Part shown: positions 53,766 to 64,000 of the stretch, one piece after another
Numbering within the stretch: position 1 is the first letter of the stretch
Layout: every line of letters starts with the position of its first letter
From: Roseovarius sp. 217
GTDB taxonomy: Bacteria; Pseudomonadota; Alphaproteobacteria; Rhodobacterales; Rhodobacteraceae
DNA: 64,000 bases
Direction: 5' to 3'
Assembly: GCF_000152845.1 (NCBI RefSeq)
Contig: NZ_CH902584.1
Coordinates: 3,327,562-3,391,561 of the forward strand
Notes under the pieces: generated by a model
Told to the model about the DNA's origin: nothing
The model's input: the letters and a program-made list of their open reading frames with translations, nothing else
Database searches by the model: none
Program-made: the position numbers and the translations under genes

Positions 53766-54803
53766 ATGCTGTTCAAATCCACCGTTTCCGCCCTGGCCCT
53801 GACGGCCCTCGCTGCTGGCACCGCCGCAGCCCGTGACAACATCCAGATCGCTGGCTCCTCGACCGTGCTGCCCTATGCCGCCATCGTCGCCGAAGCTTTT
53901 GGCGAAAATTTTGAATTCCCTACCCCGGTCGTTGAATCCGGCGGGTCGGGCGCTGGCCGCAAGAAACTCTGCGAAGGCGTCGGCGAGAACACCATCGATA
54001 TCGCCAACTCTTCCTCGCGCATCAAGCAGTCGGATATCGACCTCTGCGCCTCGAATGGCGTGACCGAGATCATGGAAGTCCGCATCGGCTATGATGGCAT
54101 CGTCTTTGCGTCCGACATCAACGGCCCGTCCTACGCCTTTACCCCGGCGGATTGGCACGCGGCGCTGGCGGCTCAGGTCGTCAAGGATGGCGCTCTGGCT
54201 GACAACACCAACAAGGTCTGGTCCGACGTGCGCGCCGACCTGCCCGGCGACGAAATCCTCGCTTTCGTGCCCGGCACCAAGCACGGCACCCGCGAAGTGT
54301 TCGACGAAAAGGTGATCATCGCCGGTTGCGAAGAAAACGGCACCTATGACGCGCATCTCGCGGCCAATGGCGGCGACGAGAAAGCCGCTGAAAAGGCCTG
54401 CATGGCGCTGCGCACCGATGGCGCGTCGATCGACATCGACGGCGATTACACCGAAACGCTGGCCCGCGTTGACGCCAACAAGAACGGCATCGGCGTCTTT
54501 GGTCTCTCGTTCTACCAGAACAACACCGACAAACTTCAGGTTGCCACGATGGGCGGCATTGAGCCTTCGGTCGAGACCATCGCATCCGGCGAATACCCGG
54601 TGTCGCGTCCGCTGTTCTTCTACGTCAAGAACGCACATCTTGATGTGATCCCGGGCATGCAGGAATACATCGAGTTCTTCGTCTCCGACGAGATCGCAGG
54701 CCCCGATGGCCCGCTCGCGGCCTATGGCCTCGTGTCCGACCCCGAGCTTGCCAAGACTCAGGAAATGGTTGCCAACCGCGTCCCCATGGGCGTGCTGAAC
54801 TAA
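53766..54803 (+). CDS. pstS: Phosphate ABC transporter substrate-binding protein
   Basis: A 345-residue periplasmic protein: signal peptide 1-22 (TVSALALTALAAGTAAA), then the PstS start IQIAGSSTVLPYAAIVAEAFGE and the phosphate-binding ESGGSGAGRKKLCEG segment and SSRI. The C-terminal half has VFGLSFYQNN and YPVSRPLFFYVK, typical of the family. It is the first of the pst genes behind a Pho box, followed by pstC after 59 bases. Confidence 0.96.
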   Translation: MLFKSTVSALALTALAAGTAAARDNIQIAGSSTVLPYAAIVAEAFGENFEFPTPVVESGGSGAGRKKLCEGVGENTIDIANSSSRIKQSDIDLCASNGVTEIMEVRIGYDGIVFASDINGPSYAFTPADWHAALAAQVVKDGALADNTNKVWSDVRADLPGDEILAFVPGTKHGTREVFDEKVIIAGCEENGTYDAHLAANGGDEKAAEKACMALRTDGASIDIDGDYTETLARVDANKNGIGVFGLSFYQNNTDKLQVATMGGIEPSVETIASGEYPVSRPLFFYVKNAHLDVIPGMQEYIEFFVSDEIAGPDGPLAAYGLVSDPELAKTQEMVANRVPMGVLN

Positions 54804-54862
54804 ACCAAGACCTCCGAGGGGTGGCGCCTCCGCGCCATCCCTCCCTTTTTGGCGGAGAGCAG

Positions 54863-56323
54863 ATGAGTACCGGCTATATAATCCTGATCGTGCTCGGCCT
54901 TGGCGGGCTGGGCTTTTTCTTGGGGCGTGCGCGCGCCTTCGCAACCTCACACGCCACGGGCAAGAAATTGCATTCCCTGCCCAATTATTACGGTCAGGCC
55001 GTTGCCCTCTTCACTGCGGTCCCTGCGCTTCTCTTGATGCTGACGTGGCTCTTTGTGCAGCCGCTTCTGATCGAAGGTCGGATCGGACAGATGATCCCCG
55101 ACAGCGTGATCCCCGACGGCGGGGCCAAGAGCCTTGTCATGGCCGATGTCCGCCGCATCGCGGAAGGGCTCGATGCGCTGATGGCGGCCAGACAAATGTC
55201 CGAGGCCGACCTTGACGCCATGCGCGCTGATTTCACCGATATCCGCAACCGCCTCGGCAATGTCGGCGTGGCGCTTGGTTCGGACGTGCCGGTGCCGGTG
55301 TTTGAGGCGGCCAAGGAACTGCGCAAGTCGCAGAATTCCGGCCATTTCCTGATGACCGTGGCGGTGCTTGGCTTGGCCCTCGCTCTGCTGGTCTGGTCAT
55401 GGCTGCGCGTCCACCCCGACCAGCGCGCCCGCAACGCCTCGGAAACCTTCGTTCTGGCCCTGCTGATCGGCGCGTCGCTGGTGGCGATCCTCACAACCGT
55501 GGGCATCGTGGCCTCGCTTCTCTTCGAGACCATCAATTTCTTCAAGATGTATCCCGCCGGCGATTTCTTCTTTTCGACCGTCTGGAACCCGCAATTTCGC
55601 GGCGGCTCGGATCTGGGCATCCTGCCACTTTTGTGGGGCACGCTCTATGTCAGCTTTCTGGCCCTGCTGGTCGCTGTGCCGATTGGCCTGATGATCGCCA
55701 TCTATCTCGCGGAATATGCCAGTAAAGCGCTGCGCGCCGTCGCCAAACCCGCGATCGAGGTTCTGGCTGGCATCCCGACCATCGTTTACGGTCTCTTTGC
55801 CCTGATCACCGTCGGCCCCTTCCTGCGCGACTATGTGGCCTCACCGCTTGGGCTTGGCTCCTCCTCGTCCTCGGTGCTGACAGCCGGTTTGGTGATGGGG
55901 ATCATGCTCATTCCCTTTGTCTCGTCGCTCTCGGATGACATCATAAACGCGGTGCCGCAATCCATGCGGGACGGGGCTTATGGCCTCGGGGCCACCAAAT
56001 CCGAAACCATCAAACAGGTGATCCTGCCTGCGGCTTTGCCGGGTGTTGTCGGGGCCATCCTTCTGGCGGCAAGCCGCGCCATCGGCGAGACGATGATCGT
56101 CGTCATGGGGGCAGGGGCCGCGGCCAAACTCGGCCTCAACCCCTTCGAGGCGATGACCACAATCACCGTCAAGATCGTGAGCCAGTTGACCGGCGACACT
56201 GAATTTGCCAGCCCCGAAACGCTGGTGGCCTTCGCCCTTGGCCTTACCCTGTTCGTCTTCACGCTTGGACTCAATGTCATCGCCCTTGTGATCGTGCGCA
56301 AATACCGGGAGCAGTACGAATGA
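54863..56323 (+). CDS. pstC: Phosphate ABC transporter permease PstC
   Basis: A 486-residue permease, longer than the E. coli protein (about 320) because of an N-terminal part (1-~170) with two hydrophobic segments around a hydrophilic stretch. The C-terminal half has the BPD-transporter core LAEYASKALRAVAKPAIEVLAGIPTIVYG and the EAA-type loop DGAYGLGATKSETIKQVILPAALPG. The ATG at 54863 follows GGAGA. It overlaps pstA by four bases (ATGA). The longer form is common in alphaproteobacteria. Confidence 0.95.
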   Translation: MSTGYIILIVLGLGGLGFFLGRARAFATSHATGKKLHSLPNYYGQAVALFTAVPALLLMLTWLFVQPLLIEGRIGQMIPDSVIPDGGAKSLVMADVRRIAEGLDALMAARQMSEADLDAMRADFTDIRNRLGNVGVALGSDVPVPVFEAAKELRKSQNSGHFLMTVAVLGLALALLVWSWLRVHPDQRARNASETFVLALLIGASLVAILTTVGIVASLLFETINFFKMYPAGDFFFSTVWNPQFRGGSDLGILPLLWGTLYVSFLALLVAVPIGLMIAIYLAEYASKALRAVAKPAIEVLAGIPTIVYGLFALITVGPFLRDYVASPLGLGSSSSSVLTAGLVMGIMLIPFVSSLSDDIINAVPQSMRDGAYGLGATKSETIKQVILPAALPGVVGAILLAASRAIGETMIVVMGAGAAAKLGLNPFEAMTTITVKIVSQLTGDTEFASPETLVAFALGLTLFVFTLGLNVIALVIVRKYREQYE

Positions 56324-57669
56324 CCGATTTCACCGCCTCAGACGCCGTCCCGGCCCCGCGCAAAGGGTCCTTGCTAACCCAGGACGCCCGCACCAAGCAA
56401 CGCAATGCCAAAGAGGCGCGGTTCCGCATGATGGGCCTTGTCGCGGTCACCATTGGCCTGCTGTCTCTGGTTGGCCTGCTGACCTCGATCCTCGCCAGCG
56501 GTCTGTCCTCCTTTCAACAGACCTATATCGAGCTGGAGGTCTATCTTGATCCCGCCAAACTCGACAAGACCGGCAACCGCAACCCGGAAGATATCGCCAA
56601 AGTGTCCACCTTTGGCTATGCGCCGCTGATCGACGCCGCAATGGGAGCAGCCATCGAACGTGTGGGGGCTGCGACCGACATCAACGCCAAAGCCGCAGGT
56701 GAGCTGATTTCCAAGGAGGCGCCTGCGTCCTTGCGCGACTTCGTTCTGGCGAACATCGATAGGATCGGCGAAACGGTGCAATTCGACCTTCTTGCAGCAG
56801 GCCGGATCGACGGGTTTTTCAAGGGTCGTGTGACCATGGAAACCGCAGCCCTCGACCGCAACATCTCCCCCGAGCAATTGCAACTCGCGGACCAACTCAA
56901 AGAGGCGGGCATCCTCACAACCAAGTTCAACTGGGCCTTCTTCACCGCGCCCGATGCCTCCGACACCCGCCCCGAGGCTGCCGGTCTCGGCGTGGCCATC
57001 ATCGGCTCGATTTACATGATGTTGATCGTCTTGGTGCTGGCGCTGCCGCTCGGTGTAGCGGCCTCCATCTATCTCGAGGAATTCGCCCCCAAGAACCGTT
57101 GGACCGATCTCATCGAGGTGAATATCTCCAACCTCGCGGCGGTGCCCTCCATCGTCTTCGGTATCCTTGGCCTTGCGATCTTCATCAATATGGTGGGCCT
57201 GCCGCAATCAGCGCCTATCGTGGGCGGCCTCGTGCTGACCCTGATGACCCTGCCCACCATCATCATCGCCACCCGTGCGGCGCTCAAATCTGTGCCGCCC
57301 TCGATCCGCGATGCAGCCCTCGGCGTGGGTGCCTCCAAGATGCAGGCGATCTTTCATCACGTCCTGCCGCTCGCCATGCCCGGTATCCTCACCGGCGCGA
57401 TCATCGGGTTGGCACAGGCGCTTGGCGAAACCGCGCCGCTGCTCCTCATCGGCATGGTGGCCTTTGTGCGCGAATACCCCGGCGGCCCGCCCGAGGGCTT
57501 CTTTGATCCTGCCGCCGCCCTGCCGGTGCAGGTCTACAACTGGACCCAACGCGGCGATCCGGCCTTTGTCGAACGCGCGTCCGGAGCCATCATCGTGCTG
57601 CTCGTCTTCCTCGTGCTGATGAACATCGCTGCCATCCTTCTGCGCAGACGGTTTGAACGCCGCTGGTAA
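56320..57669 (+). CDS. pstA: Phosphate ABC transporter permease PstA (with DUF3333-like N-terminal extension)
   Basis: A 449-residue permease, again longer than the E. coli protein (about 300). Residues 1-~220 form the alphaproteobacterial N-terminal extension: one membrane helix near 38-60, then a likely periplasmic region ([23 protein letters not shown]). The permease core has [32 protein letters not shown] and [24 protein letters not shown]. It overlaps pstC by four bases and is followed by pstB. Confidence 0.95.
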   Translation: MTDFTASDAVPAPRKGSLLTQDARTKQRNAKEARFRMMGLVAVTIGLLSLVGLLTSILASGLSSFQQTYIELEVYLDPAKLDKTGNRNPEDIAKVSTFGYAPLIDAAMGAAIERVGAATDINAKAAGELISKEAPASLRDFVLANIDRIGETVQFDLLAAGRIDGFFKGRVTMETAALDRNISPEQLQLADQLKEAGILTTKFNWAFFTAPDASDTRPEAAGLGVAIIGSIYMMLIVLVLALPLGVAASIYLEEFAPKNRWTDLIEVNISNLAAVPSIVFGILGLAIFINMVGLPQSAPIVGGLVLTLMTLPTIIIATRAALKSVPPSIRDAALGVGASKMQAIFHHVLPLAMPGILTGAIIGLAQALGETAPLLLIGMVAFVREYPGGPPEGFFDPAAALPVQVYNWTQRGDPAFVERASGAIIVLLVFLVLMNIAAILLRRRFERRW

Positions 57670-57685
57670 ACAAAGGTATAGACAC

Positions 57686-58486
<801 letters not shown>

Positions 58487-58496
58487 GGAACTCCCC

Positions 58497-59225
58497 ATGT
58501 CCGACCATCAGCACATCGTCTCCTCCTTCGACCGCGACCTCGAGACCATTCAGGCCCATATCATGAAGATGGGCGGCATGGTCGAACGCGCGATCTCCGA
58601 TGCCGCCCGCTCGCTCGAATCCCGCGACGATGAACTTGCCGAAGAGGTGCGCGGCCGCGACAAGGCGATCGACGCGCTCGAAGAGCAGATCAACGAAGAG
58701 GCCGCCCGCGTGCTGGCCTTGCGGTCGCCCACCGCCGGCGACCTGCGGGTTGTCCTGACCGTGATCAAAATCTCCGCCAGCCTCGAGCGCATCGGCGACT
58801 ATGCCAAGAACATGGCCAAGCGCACCTCGGTGCTCAGCCAGATGACCGCTGTCAACGGCTCGCCCGCTGCGCTGCGCCGCATGGCGCGCGAAGTTGAGGA
58901 AATGCTCAAGGATGTGCTCGATGCCTATATCCAGCGCGACATGGATCTTGCCAATGAGGTGATCCGGCGTGATCAGGATGTCGATCAGATGTATAATGCA
59001 ATCTTTCGCGAATTCCTCACCTTCATGATGGAGGATCCGCGCAATATCACGCCCTGCATGCATTTGCATTTCATTGCCAAGAACACCGAGCGCATGGGTG
59101 ATCTGGTCACGGCCATCGCAGAACAGGTGGTCTACCTCGTCTCGGGCTCCTTTCCGGAGGATCCGCGCCCCAAGGGCGACGACACGTCCATCGACCCCAA
59201 TCTCGCCCCCAAGGTCAAGGCCTAG
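58497..59225 (+). CDS. phoU: Phosphate transport system regulatory protein PhoU
   Basis: A 242-residue helical protein made of two PhoU repeats (IQAHIMKMGGMVERAISDA and, later, VEEMLKDVLDAYIQRD) with the metal-binding-type E/D-xxx-D clusters. The internal ATG at 58497 follows AGGA and begins SDHQHIVSSFDRDLETI, the typical family opening; a longer frame overlapping pstB is rejected. It links the Pst transporter to PhoR. This link is especially needed here because the PhoR has no membrane sensor. Confidence 0.96.
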   Translation: MSDHQHIVSSFDRDLETIQAHIMKMGGMVERAISDAARSLESRDDELAEEVRGRDKAIDALEEQINEEAARVLALRSPTAGDLRVVLTVIKISASLERIGDYAKNMAKRTSVLSQMTAVNGSPAALRRMAREVEEMLKDVLDAYIQRDMDLANEVIRRDQDVDQMYNAIFREFLTFMMEDPRNITPCMHLHFIAKNTERMGDLVTAIAEQVVYLVSGSFPEDPRPKGDDTSIDPNLAPKVKA

Positions 59226-59239
59226 GATAGGAAAGCCCG

Positions 59240-59929
59240 ATGTCCGCAGATCAGCCTACCGTCCTTCTCGTCGAAGACGAGCCAGCACAGCGTGAGGTGC
59301 TCGGCTATAATCTTCAGGCCGACGGTTTTCACGTCCTCACCGCCAGCAATGGCGAAGAGGCGCTCCTGATGGTGTCCGAGATGCCGCCCGACATCATTGT
59401 GCTTGACTGGATGATGCCGAATGTGTCGGGCATCGAGGTCTGCCGCCAACTCAAGACCCGCTCCGAAACACGCGGCATCCCGATCATCATGCTCTCGGCC
59501 CGCTCCGAAGAGGTGGACCGCGTACGCGGGTTGGAGACCGGAGCAGATGACTATGTGATCAAGCCTTATTCACTGGTCGAACTCATGGCCCGCGTCCGCG
59601 CCCAACTGCGCCGCACCCGCCCCGCAACCGTCGGCGAACGACTGGAATATCTCGACATCGTGCTCGATGCCGAAACCCATCGCGTGACCCGCAGCGAAAA
59701 GCCGCTGAAACTCGGCCCGACCGAATTTCGCCTGCTGTCCACCTTCATGGAAAAGCCAGGTCGCGTCTGGTCCCGCGAGCAGCTCCTTGACCGCGTTTGG
59801 GGTCGCGACATCTATGTCGACACCCGCACCGTCGATGTCCACATCGGCCGGTTGCGCAAGGCGCTCTGCCAGTATGGCGGCGAAGACCCGCTGCGCACCG
59901 TGCGCGGCGCGGGCTACGCCTTAGGCTGA
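59240..59929 (+). CDS. phoB: Phosphate-regulon response regulator PhoB
   Basis: A 229-residue OmpR-type regulator: a receiver domain with acidic pocket Glu12/Asp13, phosphoacceptor Asp56 in VLDWMMP, then a winged helix (DILDIV... LGPTEFRLLSTFMEKPGRVWSREQLLDRVWG). It should bind the Pho box at 53653. It is the last gene of the cluster, about 14 bases after phoU. Confidence 0.96.
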   Translation: MSADQPTVLLVEDEPAQREVLGYNLQADGFHVLTASNGEEALLMVSEMPPDIIVLDWMMPNVSGIEVCRQLKTRSETRGIPIIMLSARSEEVDRVRGLETGADDYVIKPYSLVELMARVRAQLRRTRPATVGERLEYLDIVLDAETHRVTRSEKPLKLGPTEFRLLSTFMEKPGRVWSREQLLDRVWGRDIYVDTRTVDVHIGRLRKALCQYGGEDPLRTVRGAGYALG

Positions 59930-60212
59930 CGGCAGGTTAACGGGGGCTGACGGCGTCAAAGCATGTCCATGCGCACCGCCTGTGAACACTCGGTTAATCC
60001 GGCTTAATCGGAGCGCACTATTCGACTCCTCTGGCCCTCCTGTTTCCAAGTCCAAGGCACGCGCGGCACCGGGGTAGGGGGATCAGTCCAATTCCCCGGA
60101 CGACTCACGCATCCTCATCCTGCGGGCTGAGGCTTTCCAAATCGTTAAAGCCGTACGGACACTCCGCACAATCGTACATCCCACCAAATCAGCCATCTCC
60201 CCACCCGGTCGC

Positions 60213-61124
60213 TCAGCGCGGTAACAGGTCCTCATCCTCGGCCTGTCCCGCCAGCCAATCGCGAAACTTGCGCAGCGCCGGATCGCGTCCGTTCTGAACT
60301 GGCCAAACCAAATAATAAGCTCCTGAAATCAGCGTCTTGTCACCCCAAGCTATTGCCAATCGCCCCGTCGCCAAATCCTGTTCGGCCAGATAATCCGGCA
60401 AGAGCGCGACCCCCAGACCATGCAACGCCGCCTGTGTAATGGTTGAAAATTGATCATAGATTGTGCCCGTCACCCTTGCCCCCGAAATCCCCTGAGCCTC
60501 GAACCATGTTGGCCAGGCAGAAGGCCGGGTTTCAATCTGTAAAAGCGGCAGGCGCAATAGGGACTCGGCACTCTTAATGGGTCCCTGTCGTGCTAGAAAT
60601 TCGGGCGTTGCCACGGCAACAACCCGCTCCGTCCGCAGGCGCAAAGCCTCAGTGCCAAGCCAATCAGAATGCCCGAAATGTATCGCTGCATCAAAGGGTT
60701 CTGTGACAAAGTTAAATGGCTTCAACCGGGTCGACAGGTTGATTGTCACCTCCGGATGCAGCCGTGCAAAGTCTGCCAGTCGCGGCACCAGCCAACGCAT
60801 CCCGAATGTGGGCAGAATCGCAAGGCTCAAACTGCCGCCCACCGGATTGACCGTCAGCTTGACCGAAGCCTGTGCAATCTGCTGCAATGCGCCGCGGATT
60901 TTATCCGCATAATCCGCCGCTTCCGGGGTCAGATGAATGCCACGGCCCTGCCGCACGATCAACCCCACACCAAGCTGATCTTCCAATGTTTTCAATTGCC
61001 TGCTGACCGCGCTTTGTGTCTGTGACAGCTCCGCCGCTGCCGCCGTGGCGCTGCCCAGACGATCGAGCGCCTCCAGCGCACGCAAGGATGATATGGACGG
61101 GAGAAAGCGGCGGGGCAGGGTCAT
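60213..61124 (-). CDS. LysR-family (GcvA-like) transcriptional regulator
   Basis: A 303-residue LysR protein. The N-terminal helix-turn-helix is SISSLRALEALDRLGSATAAAAELSQTQSAVSRQLKTLE and the C-terminal effector domain (about 95-295) resembles GcvA-group members. It is divergent from the glutaryl-CoA dehydrogenase gene across 104 bases. By position it is a likely regulator of that gene and of lysine/glutarate-type degradation. The effector is unknown. Confidence 0.93.
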   Translation of the reverse strand: MTLPRRFLPSISSLRALEALDRLGSATAAAAELSQTQSAVSRQLKTLEDQLGVGLIVRQGRGIHLTPEAADYADKIRGALQQIAQASVKLTVNPVGGSLSLAILPTFGMRWLVPRLADFARLHPEVTINLSTRLKPFNFVTEPFDAAIHFGHSDWLGTEALRLRTERVVAVATPEFLARQGPIKSAESLLRLPLLQIETRPSAWPTWFEAQGISGARVTGTIYDQFSTITQAALHGLGVALLPDYLAEQDLATGRLAIAWGDKTLISGAYYLVWPVQNGRDPALRKFRDWLAGQAEDEDLLPR

Positions 61125-61228
61125 TCTTGCGGTTTACTCATATGTCTATGTGAAATTATCGTTATTCTTCGCAACTATGCCAGTGTAACCTGCCCTCAAC
61201 CTGTAAAAATACTCATAAGGAGCCCGCC
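61125..61228. promoter_or_regulatory. Divergent promoter between LysR regulator and gcdH
   Basis: 104 bases, AT-rich at 61130-61180 (TTTACTCATATGTCTATG, TGAAATTATCGTTATTC), with T-N11-A patterns suited to LysR binding. AAGGAG precedes the gcdH start. Confidence 0.45.
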
Positions 61229-62452
61229 ATGAACGCCAAGACGCCGACGCTGCGCGCCAAGGATGCACCGGACCTTAACTCTTTCGATTGGGCCGACCCC
61301 TTCCGTCTGAATGACCAGCTCTCCGAAGAAGAGCGCATGATCGCCACAAGCGCCCGCACTTTCGCGCAAGAAGTGCTGCAACCGCGCGTCATCGCCGCCT
61401 ACCGAGAAGAGCGTGTGGACCCCGAAATCTTCAAGGAAATGGGGCAGATGGGTCTTTTGGGCACCACCATCCCCGAGGAATACGGCGGGCTCGGCTCGAA
61501 CTATGTCAGCTATGGCCTCGTCGCCCGCGAAATCGAGCGGGTTGATTCGGGTTACCGCTCGATGATGAGCGTGCAGTCCTCGCTCGTGATGTATCCGATC
61601 TACGCCTACGGGTCCGAAGAGCAGCGCCGCAAATATCTGCCCGGTCTGGCCAGCGGCGATCTCATCGGCTGTTTTGGCCTGACAGAACCGGACGCAGGCA
61701 GCGATCCCGCCGGTATGAAAACCCGTGCCGTGCGCACAGATAGTGGGTATCGCATCTCCGGCACCAAGATGTGGATTTCCAACAGCCCTATCGCGGATGT
61801 GTTCGTGATCTGGGCCAAGTCCGACGCACATGACGGCAAGATTCGTGGTTTCGTGCTAGAGAAGGGTATGAAGGGCCTGAGTGCCCCCAAGGTCGGCGGC
61901 AAACTCTCGCTCCGTGCCTCCGTCACCGGTGAGATCGTTATGGATAATGTCGAGGTGCCGGAATCGGCACTTCTCCCGAATGTTCAAGGACTTAAAGGCC
62001 CCTTTGGATGTTTGAACCGGGCCCGCTACGGCATCGCTTGGGGTGTCATGGGGGCTGCGGAATTCTGCTGGCACGCGTCTCGGCAATACGGCCTTGACCG
62101 CAAGCAGTTCAACCGCCCCTTGGCCCAGACCCAACTCTTTCAGCTGAAACTGGCCAATATGCAGACCGAAATCACCTTGGGCCTGCAAGCCGCCCTGCGC
62201 GTCGGCCGCCTGATGGACGAGGCCAACGCCGCCCCCGAGATGATTTCGATGATCAAGCGCAACAATTGCGGCAAGGCGCTGGACATCGCCCGCCACGCCC
62301 GCGACATGCATGGCGGCAACGGAATTTCAGAGGAATTTCAAGTTATTAGGCATATGGTCAACCTCGAGACCGTGAACACGTATGAGGGCACCCATGACGT
62401 CCACGCCCTGATCCTGGGCCGCGCCCAGACCGGGCTTCAGGCCTTCTTCTGA
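61229..62452 (+). CDS. gcdH: Glutaryl-CoA dehydrogenase
   Basis: A 407-residue acyl-CoA dehydrogenase of the glutaryl-CoA type. Glutaryl-CoA dehydrogenase converts glutaryl-CoA to crotonyl-CoA in lysine and tryptophan breakdown. Signatures: [32 protein letters not shown] for FAD and substrate, and the catalytic Glu386 in [15 protein letters not shown]. Length fits. The divergent LysR regulator is the common companion. The FAD oxidoreductase gene starts four bases after the stop, making an operon. Confidence 0.92.
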   Translation: MNAKTPTLRAKDAPDLNSFDWADPFRLNDQLSEEERMIATSARTFAQEVLQPRVIAAYREERVDPEIFKEMGQMGLLGTTIPEEYGGLGSNYVSYGLVAREIERVDSGYRSMMSVQSSLVMYPIYAYGSEEQRRKYLPGLASGDLIGCFGLTEPDAGSDPAGMKTRAVRTDSGYRISGTKMWISNSPIADVFVIWAKSDAHDGKIRGFVLEKGMKGLSAPKVGGKLSLRASVTGEIVMDNVEVPESALLPNVQGLKGPFGCLNRARYGIAWGVMGAAEFCWHASRQYGLDRKQFNRPLAQTQLFQLKLANMQTEITLGLQAALRVGRLMDEANAAPEMISMIKRNNCGKALDIARHARDMHGGNGISEEFQVIRHMVNLETVNTYEGTHDVHALILGRAQTGLQAFF

Positions 62453-62455
62453 CCG

Positions 62456-63715
62456 ATGTCGGCCCTTGGAAATCTGTGGCGTGACAGCTCGCGTGAAACC
62501 TTCGCCGCACAGCCCCTGCGCGGCGAACGCAGCGTGGACCTTGCAATTATCGGCGCGGGATTCACCGGACTGTCGGCGGCGCTCTATGCCGCGGGGCAGG
62601 GGGCCGATGTGGCAGTCCTTGAGGCCGAAACCGTGGGCGAGGGCGGCTCTGGACGCAACGTCGGCCTTGTCAATGCTGGCCTTTGGCTCCCTCCCGATGA
62701 GGTGTGCAAGATCCTTGGAGCAGAGGCAGGCGAGCATCTCAATGCCGTGTTGGCCGAGGCGCCCTCGCTGGTGTTCGACCTGATCGCGCAGCACGACATC
62801 GCCTGCGAGCCCACGCGCAACGGAACCCTGCATCTCGCGCATGCGCCCAAGGCCATGGCTGACCTCGAATCGCGCCATGCCCAACTGGCTGCGCGGGGTG
62901 CCCCGGTGCGCCTTATTGACATGAAGACAACCGCGCAACGCACGGGAACAGATCGGTTTTATGGCGCACTCCATGATGCGCGCGCGGGCACGATTCAGCC
63001 GCTCGCCTATGCGCGCGGCCTGGCCCGCGCCGCCCAGACCGCCGGTGCCCTGATCTGCGAAGGAACCCCCGTCACTGCTGCCGAACACCGCAGCGGACAA
63101 TGGATCATCACCACCCCCGGCGGCAAACTCCGCGCGCGGCATCTGCTCATCGCCACCAACGCCTATCACCGCCCCATCACCCATGTGGCTCGTCCCGATG
63201 TGCCGATCGTCCAGTATTTCCAACTGGCGACTGCCCCAATTGGCGACAATCGCGCAGGTGAAATTCTGGCCGGAGGCGAGGGGTGTTGGGACACAGGCCT
63301 CGTGATGACGTCGGTACGCCGCGATCAGGCAGGGCGCGTGATCCTCGGCGGTATGGGTGGCGATGTCGCTTTGCACGCCGACTGGGCCCGTCGCAAACTG
63401 GCACAGCTTTTCCCGCGTCTTGCAGGGGCCGACATCGCGCATGCTTGGGCCGGGCGCATCGCCATGACCCATGATCATTTGCCGCGCATTCAACGCATGG
63501 GGCAGGGCGCGCTTGCCATTTTCGGATACTCTGGCCGCGGCATCGGCCCCGGCACGGTGTTCGGTTGCGCCGCGGCTCAGGCTTTGCTGAGCGGCGATGA
63601 AACCGGGCTTCCAGTTTCCGTGGTAGACAGCCACTCAGAACACTTCGTCACACTGAAATCACTCTATTACGAGACCGGTGCACGTCTGGTGCATCTGGCT
63701 GCCGCCCGCCGCTGA
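62456..63715 (+). CDS. FAD-dependent amine/amino-acid oxidoreductase (DAO family)
   Basis: A 419-residue protein with the N-terminal dinucleotide motif LAIIGAGFTGLSAALYAAGQG followed by the GEGGSGRNVGLVNAGLWLPP segment, typical of the OrdL/gamma-glutamylputrescine oxidoreductase-like DAO group. The C-terminal YSGRGIGPGTVFG completes the FAD site. It starts four bases after gcdH. It may oxidise an amine or amino acid entering the same catabolic route; the substrate is not predicted. Confidence 0.88.
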   Translation: MSALGNLWRDSSRETFAAQPLRGERSVDLAIIGAGFTGLSAALYAAGQGADVAVLEAETVGEGGSGRNVGLVNAGLWLPPDEVCKILGAEAGEHLNAVLAEAPSLVFDLIAQHDIACEPTRNGTLHLAHAPKAMADLESRHAQLAARGAPVRLIDMKTTAQRTGTDRFYGALHDARAGTIQPLAYARGLARAAQTAGALICEGTPVTAAEHRSGQWIITTPGGKLRARHLLIATNAYHRPITHVARPDVPIVQYFQLATAPIGDNRAGEILAGGEGCWDTGLVMTSVRRDQAGRVILGGMGGDVALHADWARRKLAQLFPRLAGADIAHAWAGRIAMTHDHLPRIQRMGQGALAIFGYSGRGIGPGTVFGCAAAQALLSGDETGLPVSVVDSHSEHFVTLKSLYYETGARLVHLAAARR

Positions 63716-63807
63716 GCAAAAACGCACACAGACTTGTTGATCCTGCCCCAGTTGCAGAGCGCCGTTGTTCGTTTATGTCAGCATGCGTGATGTAACAGGA
63801 GCATGAC

Positions 63808-64000
63808 ATGGCCCTCACCGAGACCGGCGGCAGCTTTACCCGAGGCAATCTCTTTCGGCACATATCGGTGATGTCCTTCACCTCAAGCATCGGATTGATG
63901 GCGATTTTCGCTGTCGATCTTATTGATATCCTTTTCATTTCCATGCTGGGCCGCGAAGAATTGGCGGCTGCCGCAGGCTATGCCAGCACGGTCATGTTCT
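63808..64000 (+). CDS. MATE-family efflux transporter (partial, N-terminal part)
   Basis: The first 64 residues only; it runs off the window's right edge. It opens ALTETGGSFTRGNLFRHISV with a membrane helix (VMSFTSSIGLMAIFAVDLIDILFI) and the MATE-like FISMLGREELAAAAGYA. The ATG at 63808 follows AGGAGC. Full members have 12 helices and export drugs or metabolites using Na+ or H+. Confidence 0.75.
   Translation, partial: MALTETGGSFTRGNLFRHISVMSFTSSIGLMAIFAVDLIDILFISMLGREELAAAAGYASTVMF

Noticed and set aside
53667..54950. Leftward 427-codon open frame covering pstS
   Set aside because: Shadow of pstS, which has a signal peptide and a Pho box.

Overview
The window is high-GC DNA from an alphaproteobacterium, most likely a marine Rhodobacterales (Roseobacter-group) species. 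This is inferred from protein style and gene order: phoR-pstSCAB-phoU-phoB in one run, xseB-ispA-dxs, a class II DAHP synthase, a GlxA-type regulator, a TAXI-type TRAP receptor and a PAS_5 protein. I see no rRNA, tRNA, CRISPR array or prophage. About 60 coding genes can be supported; most other open frames are antisense shadows of high-GC genes.

Region 1 (1-6482) is a catabolic island around a divergent promoter at 3517-3651. Leftward run an IclR regulator, a biotin carrier (accB-type), a beta-keto acid cleavage enzyme (BKACE), an SDR dehydrogenase and the start of a TAXI TRAP receptor. Rightward run a biotin carboxylase and a pyruvate-carboxylase-type carboxyltransferase. Together they suggest uptake of a small molecule, alcohol oxidation, biotin-dependent carboxylation and acetyl-CoA-dependent cleavage. 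The substrate is unknown.

Region 2 (6483-12026) looks acquired and partly decayed. It holds an animal-type haem peroxidase, an IS110-family element flanked by an 11-bp direct repeat, a small cupin and long stretches with no supportable gene.

Region 3 (12027-35546) is the most interesting part: a 23-kb lipid locus. Its core is an overlapping four-gene operon (fatty acyl-AMP ligase, NAD-dependent reductase, acyl carrier protein, serine-palmitoyltransferase-like alpha-oxoamine synthase), which resembles the bacterial sphingolipid pathway known from Caulobacter. Around it lie a candidate ceramide synthase (GNAT-like), a fatty-acid hydroxylase, two LpxL-like acyltransferases, an MsbA-like ABC exporter, a metallophosphoesterase, a lipid-kinase-like (DAGK) protein, two nucleotidyltransferase-like proteins, three ELM1-type putative glycosyltransferases, a GT8-like protein, two paralogous sulfotransferases, an OafA/SGNH acyltransferase and a methyltransferase. 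I infer a sphingolipid whose head group is phosphorylated, glycosylated and/or sulfated, possibly a lipid not yet described.

Region 4 (35547-50201) has a secreted glycoside-hydrolase/RTX fusion, a LysR regulator divergent from a small redox gene set (AhpD-like, NTF2-like, PPOX-like), an APH-type kinase, xseB-ispA-dxs for isoprenoid supply, a periplasmic PQQ-type sugar dehydrogenase, a GlxA regulator, the class II DAHP synthase and a PAS_5 protein.

Region 5 (50439-59929) is housekeeping plus phosphate control: yicC, gmk, a gamma carbonic anhydrase, a PhoR without membrane segments, a Pho box, pstSCAB, phoU and phoB. Region 6 (60213-64000) has a LysR regulator divergent from glutaryl-CoA dehydrogenase and an FAD amine/amino-acid oxidoreductase, then the start of a MATE transporter.
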